From Anaerorhabdus sp036636695 (GTDB taxonomy: Bacteria > Bacillota_I > Bacilli_A > Erysipelotrichales > Erysipelotrichaceae): a stretch of DNA of 64,000 nucleotides. The notes under the pieces were generated by a model that worked only from the letters and a program-made list of their open reading frames with translations, did not search any database and was not told where the DNA came from. Positions 9,718 through 17,718 of this stretch are shown here, piece after piece. Numbering within the stretch: the first letter of the stretch is position 1; the number at the start of each line of letters is the position of its first letter. The position numbers and the translations under genes were made by a program. The stretch lies in the NCBI RefSeq assembly GCF_036636695.1, contig NZ_JAVWNW010000001.1; one strand, given 5' to 3'.

Positions 9718-9750
9718 AAAGAGAAAATCAATGTGGATTTTCTCTTTTTC
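9718..9750 (+). terminator. Intrinsic terminator after the efflux operon
   Basis: GAGAAAATC (9721-9729) pairs perfectly with GATTTTCTC (9736-9744), extended by flanking A/T pairs and followed by TTTTTC. It ends the two-component/efflux transcription unit. Confidence 0.9.
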
Positions 9751-9917
9751 TATTATTAAATATAAGGAGTTACTAGTTGATACTGACAATAAATTTGTGA
9801 GTGATAGATTAATTTAATATTAATTTTCACCGAATTAAGATATTGATCCTATTAAGTGAGGGTTTTTCTCATAATTATGTTATATTTGATATGATTTTAA
9901 TAAAAAATAAAAAAGTT

Positions 9918-9944
9918 TGTAACGTTTCTTAGTTAATTAACATA
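9918..9944 (+). promoter_or_regulatory. Possible ECF-sigma autoregulatory promoter
   Basis: TGTAAC (9918-9923), 17 bases, then CATA (9941-9944). This partly matches the ECF pattern with an AAC-containing -35 and a CGT-like -10. It sits just upstream of an ECF sigma gene, and such genes usually activate themselves. The match is partial and the 5' UTR would be very short. Confidence 0.3.
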
Positions 9945-9965
9945 TATTAGGTGAGGGGGGAGATA

Positions 9966-10439
9966 ATGGAACAGTTAAATCAAAGTTACGAAGAAATATA
10001 TCAATCTTATGCGAAACTGGTCTATGGTTTTCTACTGAAAAAATGTCATAGACATGATCTTGCAGAAGATTTGACTCAAGAGACTTTTGTAATTGCCTTA
10101 GAAAAATTAGATACTTATGATCATTCCTGTAAAATCAGCACATGGTTATGTGGCATTGCAAATAACTTGCTTCGACAAGAATTTAGAAAAGAAAAAGAAA
10201 TTGAACTAAATGAAGATATCATAACTGAAAATATTGACTGGGATTGTGTAGATATTTTGAAGAAAGTTCATGAATTATCAGAACCTTATCGTGAAGTTAT
10301 GTATTTAAGATTGACTGCAAATTTATCATTTTCACAAATTGGTGAAATTATGGATAAAAGTGAAAATTGGGCAAGAGTAACTTTCTATAGAGGAAAAACG
10401 AGAATAAAGGAGGCCATTGAAGATGAAACTACCATGTAG
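9966..10439 (+). CDS. ECF-type RNA polymerase sigma factor
   Basis: Sigma-70 family, extracytoplasmic-function class, 157 residues. Region 2 covers about residues 8-75 ('AEDLTQETFVIALEKL', 'STWLCGIANNLLRQEFRK') and region 4 about residues 98-150 ('EPYREVMYLRLTANLSFSQIGEIM', 'ARVTFYRGKTRIKE'). The ATG at 9966 follows a G-rich site (9955-9960); the GTG at 9951 would lie within it. The downstream gene overlaps by 17 bp and encodes a zinc-finger anti-sigma factor, so this sigma is held inactive until a signal releases it. The regulon cannot be inferred here. Confidence 0.92.
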   Translation: MEQLNQSYEEIYQSYAKLVYGFLLKKCHRHDLAEDLTQETFVIALEKLDTYDHSCKISTWLCGIANNLLRQEFRKEKEIELNEDIITENIDWDCVDILKKVHELSEPYREVMYLRLTANLSFSQIGEIMDKSENWARVTFYRGKTRIKEAIEDETTM

Positions 10440-11361
10440 CATTATTAGAGAAATATTACCTAATTATGTTGATAATTGTTGTGAAGAAGAAGCATCTATT
10501 TTAGTAAAAGAACATCTAGATGAATGTGATGAATGTAGACAAATATATACAGAAATGATACGTCCAATTAAGCATGCGAAGGATACTAATATTGACTATT
10601 TAAAAAGAGTAAAACAAAAAAACAGAAGGAAAATATTAATTTCTATTAGTATTATTATACTTTTGTTTGTGTCATTCCTATTACTTAAATCATATGTATT
10701 TGGAGTAAATTCAAATGATGTTTCTATCAAAGGAAATATTGTTGTAGATAATGGGGTTATACAATATACTGTAAAACCCAATCAACCTGGCGTAATAATA
10801 AAAAATTATCATATTGAAAATACTAATTTAAATTACAAAAAGATAACATATACATTAGTTAAATCATTTAGTTCAGAATACTTAGAGAGTACAATCGTAA
10901 TACCCTTATCAAGTATTGATGATTTAGTAAAAATCGATAATGTAATTATTGAGTCTAAAACAGGTCAAATGTATACAGAACCATTTATTTCATTAATCGA
11001 TAATCGTATTAAATATGTAGGTGATAATGTAGGGGTTCATAATTTACTAGAGATTGTCGGTATTAACAATTTAAGTTATGATGGTAATCCATTAATGATG
11101 ATTGATCAGAACGGATATACGATTCAACTGAAAACTTCTAGTGAACCATATGCAATTAAAGTGATTTATAATAATGAAGTGAAGCAAGAAGCCATTCCTG
11201 ACTTAAAAATAAAGGCAGAGCTTGTACTTTCAGCAATCGATAATTGCAATACCATGATTTTTGAAGATTCAACAGGTGAAATTTTGCAAGTTAATTTCAA
11301 AGATAAGTTTGATAGCTATTTTGAAATTCAAGACTATTATCTAAAACAATCTATAAATTAG
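10423..11361 (+). CDS. Zinc-finger anti-sigma factor (membrane)
   Basis: Protein of 312 residues. The N-terminal about 50 residues form a zf-HC2 anti-sigma domain with Cys near residue 5, a 'CC' pair and the diagnostic H-x3-C-x2-C ('HLDECDEC'). One membrane helix follows ('ILISISIIILLFVSFLLL'), then a roughly 220-residue extracytoplasmic domain that I do not recognise. The ATG at 10423 has AAGGAGG at 10407-10413; the TTG at 10417 is an alternative. The gene overlaps the sigma gene, the usual arrangement for a sigma/anti-sigma pair, and it would sequester the sigma factor at the membrane. Confidence 0.88.
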   Translation: MKLPCSIIREILPNYVDNCCEEEASILVKEHLDECDECRQIYTEMIRPIKHAKDTNIDYLKRVKQKNRRKILISISIIILLFVSFLLLKSYVFGVNSNDVSIKGNIVVDNGVIQYTVKPNQPGVIIKNYHIENTNLNYKKITYTLVKSFSSEYLESTIVIPLSSIDDLVKIDNVIIESKTGQMYTEPFISLIDNRIKYVGDNVGVHNLLEIVGINNLSYDGNPLMMIDQNGYTIQLKTSSEPYAIKVIYNNEVKQEAIPDLKIKAELVLSAIDNCNTMIFEDSTGEILQVNFKDKFDSYFEIQDYYLKQSIN

Positions 11362-11419
11362 AACTGTATGAAGAAAATCAACTAGTTTTAAATTATGAAA
11401 TATGTGTGTAATTGTTTTA

Positions 11420-11453
11420 TAAAAGGTTCCATAAATATGGAATCTTTTATTTT
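11420..11453 (+). terminator. Intrinsic terminator after the sigma/anti-sigma pair
   Basis: AAAAGGTTCCATA and TATGGAATCTTTT pair almost perfectly (one G-U), followed by ATTTTG. It lies 59 bp after the anti-sigma stop. Confidence 0.8.
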
Positions 11454-11534
11454 GAATATGTTTCTACGTTTAACTGTACTTTTTTCAATACTATGGTAAA
11501 ATCTTAAACAATATATAAAAAAGGGGATATTTCA

Positions 11535-12074
11535 ATGAATGCTCTAATTATGAATTGTAGTCCAGTTAAAGATGGTGCAACCGCAGCAATTGTCGATAAA
11601 GTTACCGCTAATTTGCAACAGCGATATGAGGTGAAGAAGTCTTGTATAAATGATTTCAATATAAAATTTTGTATAGGGTGTCGTTTTTGTCATCAAACTG
11701 CCATATGCAGACAAAGCGATGATATAGAAAAAGTAATGGATTTATTTGAATGGGCACATGTAATTGTTTTAGTATCTCCTTCGTATTGGGCGGATATCCC
11801 AGGACAGTTTAAAGTTTTTATTGATCGATGTACACCATGGTGTAATACTCACAACCCACATGCCACCATTAGCAAAGGGAAAAAGGGTTATAGTATTGCG
11901 TTAAGAACAGGTCCAAGCGTAGGAGAATGTCATGGAATAATTCAAACCATTGAACATTATTATGGACATTTGGAAATTGAATCAAAAGCTAGTCTGGCTT
12001 TGTGTGGTATTGAATTTAGGAAAGATGTTTTATCTAGAGAAAATGAAATAAACAAATTTTGTGAAATAATATAG
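11535..12074 (+). CDS. Flavodoxin-like NAD(P)H-dependent FMN reductase family protein
   Basis: Protein of 179 residues with a flavodoxin-like fold. The FMN phosphate loop is 'MNCSPVKDGATAAIVD', followed by 'GCRFCHQTAICRQSDDIEKVM' in part, a Cys-rich segment typical of the iron-sulfur-flavoprotein/multimeric-flavodoxin group, then 'SPSYWADIPGQFKVFIDR'. Only four Cys cluster near residues 37-55, so whether it binds an Fe-S cluster or only FMN is unclear. The ATG follows AAGGGG. It stands alone between a terminator and the diguanylate cyclase; its physiological substrate is unknown. Confidence 0.83.
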   Translation: MNALIMNCSPVKDGATAAIVDKVTANLQQRYEVKKSCINDFNIKFCIGCRFCHQTAICRQSDDIEKVMDLFEWAHVIVLVSPSYWADIPGQFKVFIDRCTPWCNTHNPHATISKGKKGYSIALRTGPSVGECHGIIQTIEHYYGHLEIESKASLALCGIEFRKDVLSRENEINKFCEII

Positions 12075-12202
12075 GTATTAGATTCTAACAAGAAATTAAT
12101 AACCAAAATTTCAGAGAAATTAGAGGTGCAAAAGTTAAAATAAGTAGTACAATGTAAATAACGAATATTTGCTTTATATAATTTATTATCGGAGGAAAAA
12201 TC

Positions 12203-13501
12203 ATGAGTTTGCAAAAAACAGAGTTTCTAATAAAATCATTAGAAACTTTATTTAAAACTTCAGAAGATTTGCTGTTCATAAAAGACGCAAATTTGACATA
12301 TATTAATTGCTCACTTTCTTTTGCAATGCTTGTAAATAAGAAATCAGCAGAAGAAGTAATCGGAAGAACAGATTTTGATTTGTTTGATCATGAACTTGCA
12401 AAACGATATATCGAAGATGATAAATCACTTATGGAAAGTGAAGTGTCTATTGTTAATAATATTGAACCAATTCCTGATGAAAATGGTAGAAAAAAATATT
12501 CTTCGACAAGTAAACATCTTATTCGTGATGATGATAATAGTGTTATTGGGATATTAGGAATTGCTCGTGATGTTACTGCACAAATAGAATTAGAAGAAGA
12601 GAAAGAAAAAAGTGAACTTTCTACAACAATGTTTAAAGATATCCTTGAAGCTGATTTAATGAAAAATCAAATGATACGTGCTGAAGGTGATTTGTGGAAA
12701 AATTTGATAAAAAATTATGAACGAGTTGATTTTTCTAAAATGGTTAGCTTAATATCAACAGGGTATATTCATGAAGATTATGTAGAGGAGTTCAATTTGT
12801 TTTATGATTTGAATCATTTAATAGATAACTATAATCGTGGAATCAAAGAATTTAGTCATATTACATTTATGCGTACTGATAATAAAGATTATCGTTGGAT
12901 TGAGTTTAAATCAAAAATGTATATGAGTAAAGTCACTAATTCTTTACGACTTGTTTCTTTTTTGCAAGACTCTGATGAAGAAATTAAATTAAAACAGAGA
13001 TTAACTGCTAAAGCACAACATGATGACTTGACAGATTTGTTGAATCGACAAAGTATGAAGGATAAAATTAATGAATGCTTACTTGATAATCCAAATCAAA
13101 GTAATGCTTTATTATTCATTGACTTAGATTTCTTTAAAAATATTAATGATACATATGGTCATCTTTTTGGAGATGAAATTTTGATTAGTGCAGCACAAAA
13201 ACTAAAAGAGTCATTCCCTAATGAATTGGTTGGTAGAATAGGTGGTGATGAATTCATTGTTTTAGTAGAAGATGTAACAGATATTGAAAAAGTAAAGCAA
13301 CAAGCAGAAAATATTGTCTCGCTTCTCAAAATACATAGTGATAATGGGGATATACTGGTAACGTGTAGTGTAGGTATAACATTGTTTACATATGGTGATG
13401 ATTTTGATCAAGTGCTTGATCAAGCTGATAAAGCAATGTATCATGCAAAGCAAAAAGGAAGAAATCAAGTTTCATTTTATTTGGAAGATTCTTTAAGATA
13501 G
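12203..13501 (+). CDS. PAS-PAS-GGDEF diguanylate cyclase
   Basis: Predicted synthesis of cyclic di-GMP. The 432-residue soluble protein has a PAS domain (about 10-125, 'FIKDANLTYINCSLSFAML', then 'GILGIARDVTAQ'), a second PAS-like region (about 165-265) and a GGDEF domain (about 275-430) with 'LFIDLDFFKNINDTYGH' and an intact 'GGDEF' at 347-351, so it should be catalytic. The segment where the RxxD inhibitory site normally sits reads 'FPNE', so product inhibition is probably absent. The ATG has GGAGGAAAA at good spacing. No EAL or HD-GYP partner is in the window. Confidence 0.92.
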   Translation: MSLQKTEFLIKSLETLFKTSEDLLFIKDANLTYINCSLSFAMLVNKKSAEEVIGRTDFDLFDHELAKRYIEDDKSLMESEVSIVNNIEPIPDENGRKKYSSTSKHLIRDDDNSVIGILGIARDVTAQIELEEEKEKSELSTTMFKDILEADLMKNQMIRAEGDLWKNLIKNYERVDFSKMVSLISTGYIHEDYVEEFNLFYDLNHLIDNYNRGIKEFSHITFMRTDNKDYRWIEFKSKMYMSKVTNSLRLVSFLQDSDEEIKLKQRLTAKAQHDDLTDLLNRQSMKDKINECLLDNPNQSNALLFIDLDFFKNINDTYGHLFGDEILISAAQKLKESFPNELVGRIGGDEFIVLVEDVTDIEKVKQQAENIVSLLKIHSDNGDILVTCSVGITLFTYGDDFDQVLDQADKAMYHAKQKGRNQVSFYLEDSLR

Positions 13502-13537
13502 TGATTAAGTTTGAAACTATAAATACTACATATATAT

Positions 13538-13582
13538 AAAATACCTCAATGAACTGAATCAATTGTTCATTGAGGTATTTTT
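13538..13582. terminator. Bidirectional terminator between the cyclase and LysR genes
   Basis: A 17-bp perfect stem (AAAATACCTCAATGAAC with its complement) around a 10-base loop, with T-runs on both strands. It lies between the 3' ends of the convergent cyclase and LysR genes and should serve both. Confidence 0.9.
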
Positions 13583-13610
13583 ATATGGTCTATGAAGTTT
13601 TAAGATAATT

Positions 13611-14486
13611 TTAGAACTTTTGTTGAAGTGCAATAATAAATTTTTCAGTTGCTTTAGAAAACACCTGATATTTCTTCCAAACAATATTTAGGCTAATGTT
13701 TAATTTAGGTGATAAGGGTTTAAAACAAAGATTACTATTTCCAGAAGTATTTATGATTTTGTCGATTGTTATGCAATAACCCATTCCTTCGTCCACCATT
13801 AATGAGGCATTAAATATTAAGTTATAGGTAGCTACTATATTAAGATCATTGCTATCTTTTCTTAACCAAAGAGGAATACCATGTTGCTTTATCGCCTGGC
13901 GCGATACGATTAATGGCTTATCCCACAAATCTTCTGGTGTTATAACATCTTTTTTTGCGAGAATGGAATCTTTTCTCATTAAAACACCCCAGGTATCGTT
14001 GTAGGGTAATTTAATTGCGTCAAATTTTGTAGTGTCTATATCTCCCAATAAAATTCCAAAATCATATATTCCTTTATTCAATTGATCCATGATATCTACT
14101 GCATCACCACTAACAATATTGAAGTGAATATGTGGATAATGTTGCTGGAGTTCTTTGGCAGTATTTGTGATGAGTCTCAAACCGTCGGTTTCTCCAGTGC
14201 CTATTGTAATATCACCAGCAATAAATTCATCGGATATATTTATTTCATGTTCAGCTTTTCTCACGAGTTCTAAGATTTCTTCTGCGCGTTTTCTTAGAAT
14301 CATTCCTTCTTCTGTAAGGGTAATCTTACGATTACCACGAATGAGTAGTTGCTTACCAAGTTCATCTTCCATATCTTTCAATTGTCGGGATAATGTAGGT
14401 TGAGACAAATGTAATGATTCTGCAGCTGCAGAGATGCTTTGTTCACGAGTTACAGCCAAAAAGTATTCAAGTACACGTAGTTCCAT
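13611..14486 (-). CDS. LysR-family transcriptional regulator
   Basis: Regulator of 291 residues. The N-terminal winged HTH (1-60) reads 'SISAAAESLHLSQPTLSRQL', and residues about 90-290 form the periplasmic-binding-like co-inducer domain. The ATG at 14486 is preceded on the minus strand by GGAGGT. It is divergent from the amino-acid ABC importer operon (14621-17555), with a 134-bp spacer that contains a LysR-like T-N11-A dyad. It most likely activates that operon in response to a metabolite and represses itself. The co-inducer is unknown; a sulfur compound is possible if the importer takes up cystine. Confidence 0.92.
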   Translation of the reverse strand: MELRVLEYFLAVTREQSISAAAESLHLSQPTLSRQLKDMEDELGKQLLIRGNRKITLTEEGMILRKRAEEILELVRKAEHEINISDEFIAGDITIGTGETDGLRLITNTAKELQQHYPHIHFNIVSGDAVDIMDQLNKGIYDFGILLGDIDTTKFDAIKLPYNDTWGVLMRKDSILAKKDVITPEDLWDKPLIVSRQAIKQHGIPLWLRKDSNDLNIVATYNLIFNASLMVDEGMGYCITIDKIINTSGNSNLCFKPLSPKLNISLNIVWKKYQVFSKATEKFIIALQQKF

Positions 14487-14557
14487 TTTATTACCTCCAC
14501 TTTAAATTTACCCTTGTTTATATATAACTGTCAAGCATGGTAAACTATTTGATATAA

Positions 14558-14578
14558 GTATTTGTTATTGATAAATAC
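14558..14578. promoter_or_regulatory. Candidate LysR operator in the divergent spacer
   Basis: GTATTT (14558-14563) and AAATAC (14573-14578) form a perfect dyad with a 9-base centre, and within it T-N11-A symmetry typical of LysR-type boxes is met. It sits 43 bp upstream of the first operon gene and 72 bp from the regulator start. Confidence 0.5.
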
Positions 14579-14620
14579 AGATGTTACTATTACGTCATCA
14601 ACAGGGAGGACAAGAAAAGA

Positions 14621-14860
14621 ATGGAGAAGAATGCAAAAAAAGAAGTGATAAAACAGAATCTCAAAGATGCTGGATGTGATTCTGAAACGATTGATTCTTT
14701 TATGATTTGTAAAGAAAAAGGCACTTCGAAAGAACAAGTGAAATTGTTGGAGAAACATCGAATAAAATTATTAGATAAAGTACATGAAAATCAAAAGTGC
14801 ATAGATTGCTTGGACTATTTGGTATATCAAATAAATAAGGAAAATGAGGAAGAAAAATGA
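14621..14860 (+). CDS. Small conserved-looking protein, first gene of the importer operon
   Basis: Protein of 79 residues, highly charged and predicted mostly helical. It has four Cys: one in 'DAGCDSE', one in 'MICKEKG' and a CxxC pair in 'KCIDCLDYL'. I do not recognise a named domain; the C-terminal half ('LLEKHRIKLLDKVHENQ') resembles the dimerisation helices seen after small HTH regulators, but no HTH is present. The ATG follows GGGAGGA. It overlaps the downstream lipoprotein gene by four bases (ATGA) and so is translationally coupled to it. A redox or metal-sensing accessory role is speculative. Confidence 0.75.
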   Translation: MEKNAKKEVIKQNLKDAGCDSETIDSFMICKEKGTSKEQVKLLEKHRIKLLDKVHENQKCIDCLDYLVYQINKENEEEK

Positions 14861-15645
14861 AAAAATTTAGGATGTTAATTGTAATAAGTTTGTTGATGCT
14901 TAGTGGATGTACAAAGGGGAATGATACACAAACTGATACATTACAACAAATAAAAAATAAGAATGAAATTATTATTGCTACTGAAGGAACTTGGCAACCA
15001 TGGTCATACCATAATGAAGATAATGAATTGGTTGGTTATGATGTAGAATTGGGTCAACTTATCGCTGAAAAACTTGGTGTCAAAGCAACGTTTGTTGAAG
15101 CAGAGTGGGATAGTTTATTCGCAGGTCTTGATTCAAAACGTTATGACATTGTAATAAATGGTGTTGAGATAACAGATGAGCGATTAGAAAAATATGATTT
15201 TTCTAATCCATATGCATTCATTAAGACAGCCATTATTGTTAAAAGTGATAATGATGAAATACATTCATATGATGATTTGAGTGGAAAGCAAACAGCAAAT
15301 ACACTTGCAAGTACATATGCTACACTTGCTGAGCATTATGGCGCTACTACTACTGGTGTTGATGATTTAAGTCAAACAATAGAACTTGTTTTACAAAATA
15401 GAGTAGATGCAACATTGAATGCTGAAGTGACTTATTATGACTATATGAAAGTTCATCCTGAAGCATCGTTAAAAATAGCTGCCTTAACAGATGAGTCTTC
15501 ATTAGTATCAATTCCGATGCGTAAAGGACAAGAATCTACTGCATTGAACCAAGAAATAAATAAAATCATTGATGAAATGATTCAATCAGGCGAGTTGTCC
15601 CAATTATCAATTAAATATTTCGGCACAGATTTAGTAAGTGAATAG
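14857..15645 (+). CDS. Polar amino acid ABC transporter, substrate-binding lipoprotein
   Basis: Extracellular solute-binding protein family 3, 262 residues. A signal peptide ends in lipobox 'LSGC' with the lipidated Cys at 18. The mature part begins with the family pattern 'IIIATEGTWQPWSYHNE' and 'GYDVELGQLIAEKLG', then 'WDSLFAGLDSKRYDIVINGV'. These residues resemble cystine or other polar amino acid binders of the TcyA/FliY group, which I hold as a moderate inference. It delivers substrate to the permease and ATPase encoded next. Confidence 0.92.
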   Translation: MKKFRMLIVISLLMLSGCTKGNDTQTDTLQQIKNKNEIIIATEGTWQPWSYHNEDNELVGYDVELGQLIAEKLGVKATFVEAEWDSLFAGLDSKRYDIVINGVEITDERLEKYDFSNPYAFIKTAIIVKSDNDEIHSYDDLSGKQTANTLASTYATLAEHYGATTTGVDDLSQTIELVLQNRVDATLNAEVTYYDYMKVHPEASLKIAALTDESSLVSIPMRKGQESTALNQEINKIIDEMIQSGELSQLSIKYFGTDLVSE

Positions 15646-15648
15646 ATT

Positions 15649-16311
15649 ATGGATAATCGGATATTAGAAATATTACTCGACTCGTTTTGGAAAATTGCTT
15701 TACCAGGACTGACGATGACGATTCCACTTACAATACTTTCATTTACCATAGGTTTATTTATTGCACTTATTGTAGCAATGATTCAAGTATCAAATATAAA
15801 AGTGCTTAAGCAAATAGTAAAAGGGTATGTTTGGATTATTAGAGGAACACCTTTATTAGTTCAGCTATACGTTATCTTTTATGGATTACCTAGTTTAGGT
15901 ATTTTGTTAGAGCCATTTCCAGCAGCCCTTATTGTTTTTTCATTGAGTATAGGTGCCTATGATTCAGAAACGATTAGAGCAGCAATTGAAGCAATTCCAA
16001 AAGGGCAATTTGAAGCGGGCTATTGTGTGGGAATGAGTTACATTCAAATACTATTTCGAATTGTATTACCACAAGCATTGCGATCAGCATTCCCACCACT
16101 AAGTAATTCTTTGATAAGTTTGGTAAAAGATACTTCTTTAGCATCTAATATTACTATTCTAGAAATGCTTATGGCGACTCAGCGCATTATCGCAAGAACA
16201 TATGAACCATTTGCACTTTACTGTGAAGTTGGATTAATATATTTGATTATTTGTACGATTCTTTCTAAAATACAACATGTTTTAGAAAATAGATTCAAAT
16301 TAGAATATTAG
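15649..16311 (+). CDS. Polar amino acid ABC transporter permease
   Basis: His/Glu/Gln/Arg/opine-type permease of 220 residues with about five membrane helices. It opens with the characteristic 'TIPLTILSFTIGLFIALIVAM', then 'VWIIRGTPLLVQLYVIFYGLP'. The ATPase-docking EAA loop reads 'EAIPKGQFEAGYCVGMSY..FRIVLPQALR'. The start lies only 3 bp past the preceding stop without a strong ribosome site, which suggests coupled translation. It probably works as a homodimer with the ATPase that follows. Confidence 0.94.
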   Translation: MDNRILEILLDSFWKIALPGLTMTIPLTILSFTIGLFIALIVAMIQVSNIKVLKQIVKGYVWIIRGTPLLVQLYVIFYGLPSLGILLEPFPAALIVFSLSIGAYDSETIRAAIEAIPKGQFEAGYCVGMSYIQILFRIVLPQALRSAFPPLSNSLISLVKDTSLASNITILEMLMATQRIIARTYEPFALYCEVGLIYLIICTILSKIQHVLENRFKLEY

Positions 16312-16318
16312 GTGAATT

Positions 16319-17077
16319 ATGATAGAAATTAATAAACTGAAAAAATCATTTGGCAAAAATGAAATATTAAAAGATATAAACTTGAAAGTAAATAAGGGTG
16401 ATGTGATTAGTATTTTAGGACCAAGTGGTTCTGGTAAAACAACATTATTGCGATGTATGAATTATCTATGCAAAGCAGATGCTGGTCAAATGTTTTTTGA
16501 TGGTAAGAAATACGAGATGAGTGAAGTGAATCATAAAGAAGCGAAGTCTATTCGCATGAGAACAGCTTTTGTATTTCAAGGATATAATTTATTTCGTAAT
16601 AAAACAGCACTTGAAAATGTGACTGAAGGATTAATAGTTGTAAGAAAAATGAATAAAGAACAAGCAATTGTGTTAGCAAAGCAAGCTCTAGATAAAGTCG
16701 GATTGTCGAATCGTTATGATTATTATCCTCATCAACTGTCAGGTGGACAGCAACAACGTGTTGCAATAGCGCGTGCCTTTGTAACTAAACCTGATGTTAT
16801 TCTTTTTGATGAACCAACTTCAGCACTTGATCCAGAGCTAATTGAAGAAGTTTTGCTTGTTATTCGCCAACTTGCTAATGAAGGAATGACAATGATTATA
16901 GTAACTCATGAATTGAATTTCGCAAAAAATGTAAGTAATAGAATAATTTTTATGGATCAAGGTAAAATTATCGAAGAAGGAGTGCCGGATACCATATTTA
17001 ACACACCACAAGAAGAAAGAACAAAGAAGTTTTTGAAAATGTTTGACGGCAATTTGGGGTATCATAATGAAAATTAG
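16319..17077 (+). CDS. Polar amino acid ABC transporter ATPase
   Basis: ATP-binding subunit of 252 residues. Walker A is 'GPSGSGKTT', the Q-loop 'FVFQGYNLF', the signature 'LSGGQQQR', Walker B 'VILFDEPTSALDP' and the H-loop 'IIVTHELNFA'. It completes the importer with the two upstream genes, and the next gene overlaps its last bases. Close relatives energise uptake of cystine, glutamine or basic amino acids; specificity lies in the binding protein. Confidence 0.95.
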   Translation: MIEINKLKKSFGKNEILKDINLKVNKGDVISILGPSGSGKTTLLRCMNYLCKADAGQMFFDGKKYEMSEVNHKEAKSIRMRTAFVFQGYNLFRNKTALENVTEGLIVVRKMNKEQAIVLAKQALDKVGLSNRYDYYPHQLSGGQQQRVAIARAFVTKPDVILFDEPTSALDPELIEEVLLVIRQLANEGMTMIIVTHELNFAKNVSNRIIFMDQGKIIEEGVPDTIFNTPQEERTKKFLKMFDGNLGYHNEN

Positions 17078-17555
17078 AAAGATAGGTTGTCTAGTTTTAT
17101 TAGGTATATTGATGACGAGCTGCCAGAATAAAATTGAAGTAGATTTAATACAAGCAAATCAAACAGGTGAGAAAAATGATAGTGAAGGAATAAATGATGA
17201 TATGAATGTAGAAATTGTTGCTGAAATTAAAGATCAAATCTTTGATGTAATTATCTATGATAATCGTGCTGCTAATGAATTTCTAATGAAGTTACCGCTA
17301 TCAATAGAAATGAATGATATGAATGGTAATGAGAAATATTATTATCTAGATGAAAGATTAACTGAAGAAGCAGTTCTTCCTAAAAAAGTAAACAAAGGTG
17401 ATTTGATGTTATTTGGTTCAGAATGTTTGGTTTTATTCTATGAGACATTTAATACAACTTATAGTTATACGCCATTAGGATTTATAGAGAATACCGATAA
17501 GTTAGCGGAAGTATTAGGAAATGGAAGTGTAGTAATCACATTCAGGCAACGTTGA
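17067..17555 (+). CDS. Cyclophilin-like fold lipoprotein
   Basis: Lipoprotein of 162 residues. The signal peptide ends 'LMTSC' (Cys 19), followed by an acidic linker. The C-terminal about 110 residues match the cyclophilin-like small-protein family: 'AANEFLMKLPLSIEM', 'GDLMLFGSECLVLFYETF', 'YSYTPLGFI' and a final 'VVITF'. Catalytic residues of true peptidyl-prolyl isomerases are not evident, so enzymatic activity is doubtful. The ATG at 17067 overlaps the ATPase gene by 11 bp and is preferred over the upstream in-frame start because it begins a proper signal peptide. Its presence in the importer operon suggests a surface accessory role. Confidence 0.82.
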   Translation: MKIRKIGCLVLLGILMTSCQNKIEVDLIQANQTGEKNDSEGINDDMNVEIVAEIKDQIFDVIIYDNRAANEFLMKLPLSIEMNDMNGNEKYYYLDERLTEEAVLPKKVNKGDLMLFGSECLVLFYETFNTTYSYTPLGFIENTDKLAEVLGNGSVVITFRQR

Positions 17556-17603
17556 ATTTCAAATTAAATAAATAAGGTATTTTCGTAAAATTTAATTATC
17601 TGT

Positions 17604-17633
17604 AAAAAAATCTCTATGATAGAGATTTTTTTA
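17604..17633 (+). terminator. Intrinsic terminator of the importer operon
   Basis: AAAAAATCTCTA and TAGAGATTTTTT pair around a 3-base loop and run into T7. It ends the 14621-17555 operon. Confidence 0.88.
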
Positions 17634-17718
17634 TATTCCATGGTATGCAAAAGAATAGTGATAACAAAAGTTTTATTTGGTACAATTAAAACTACAAGGA
17701 CAAATAGAATAGCGAATT

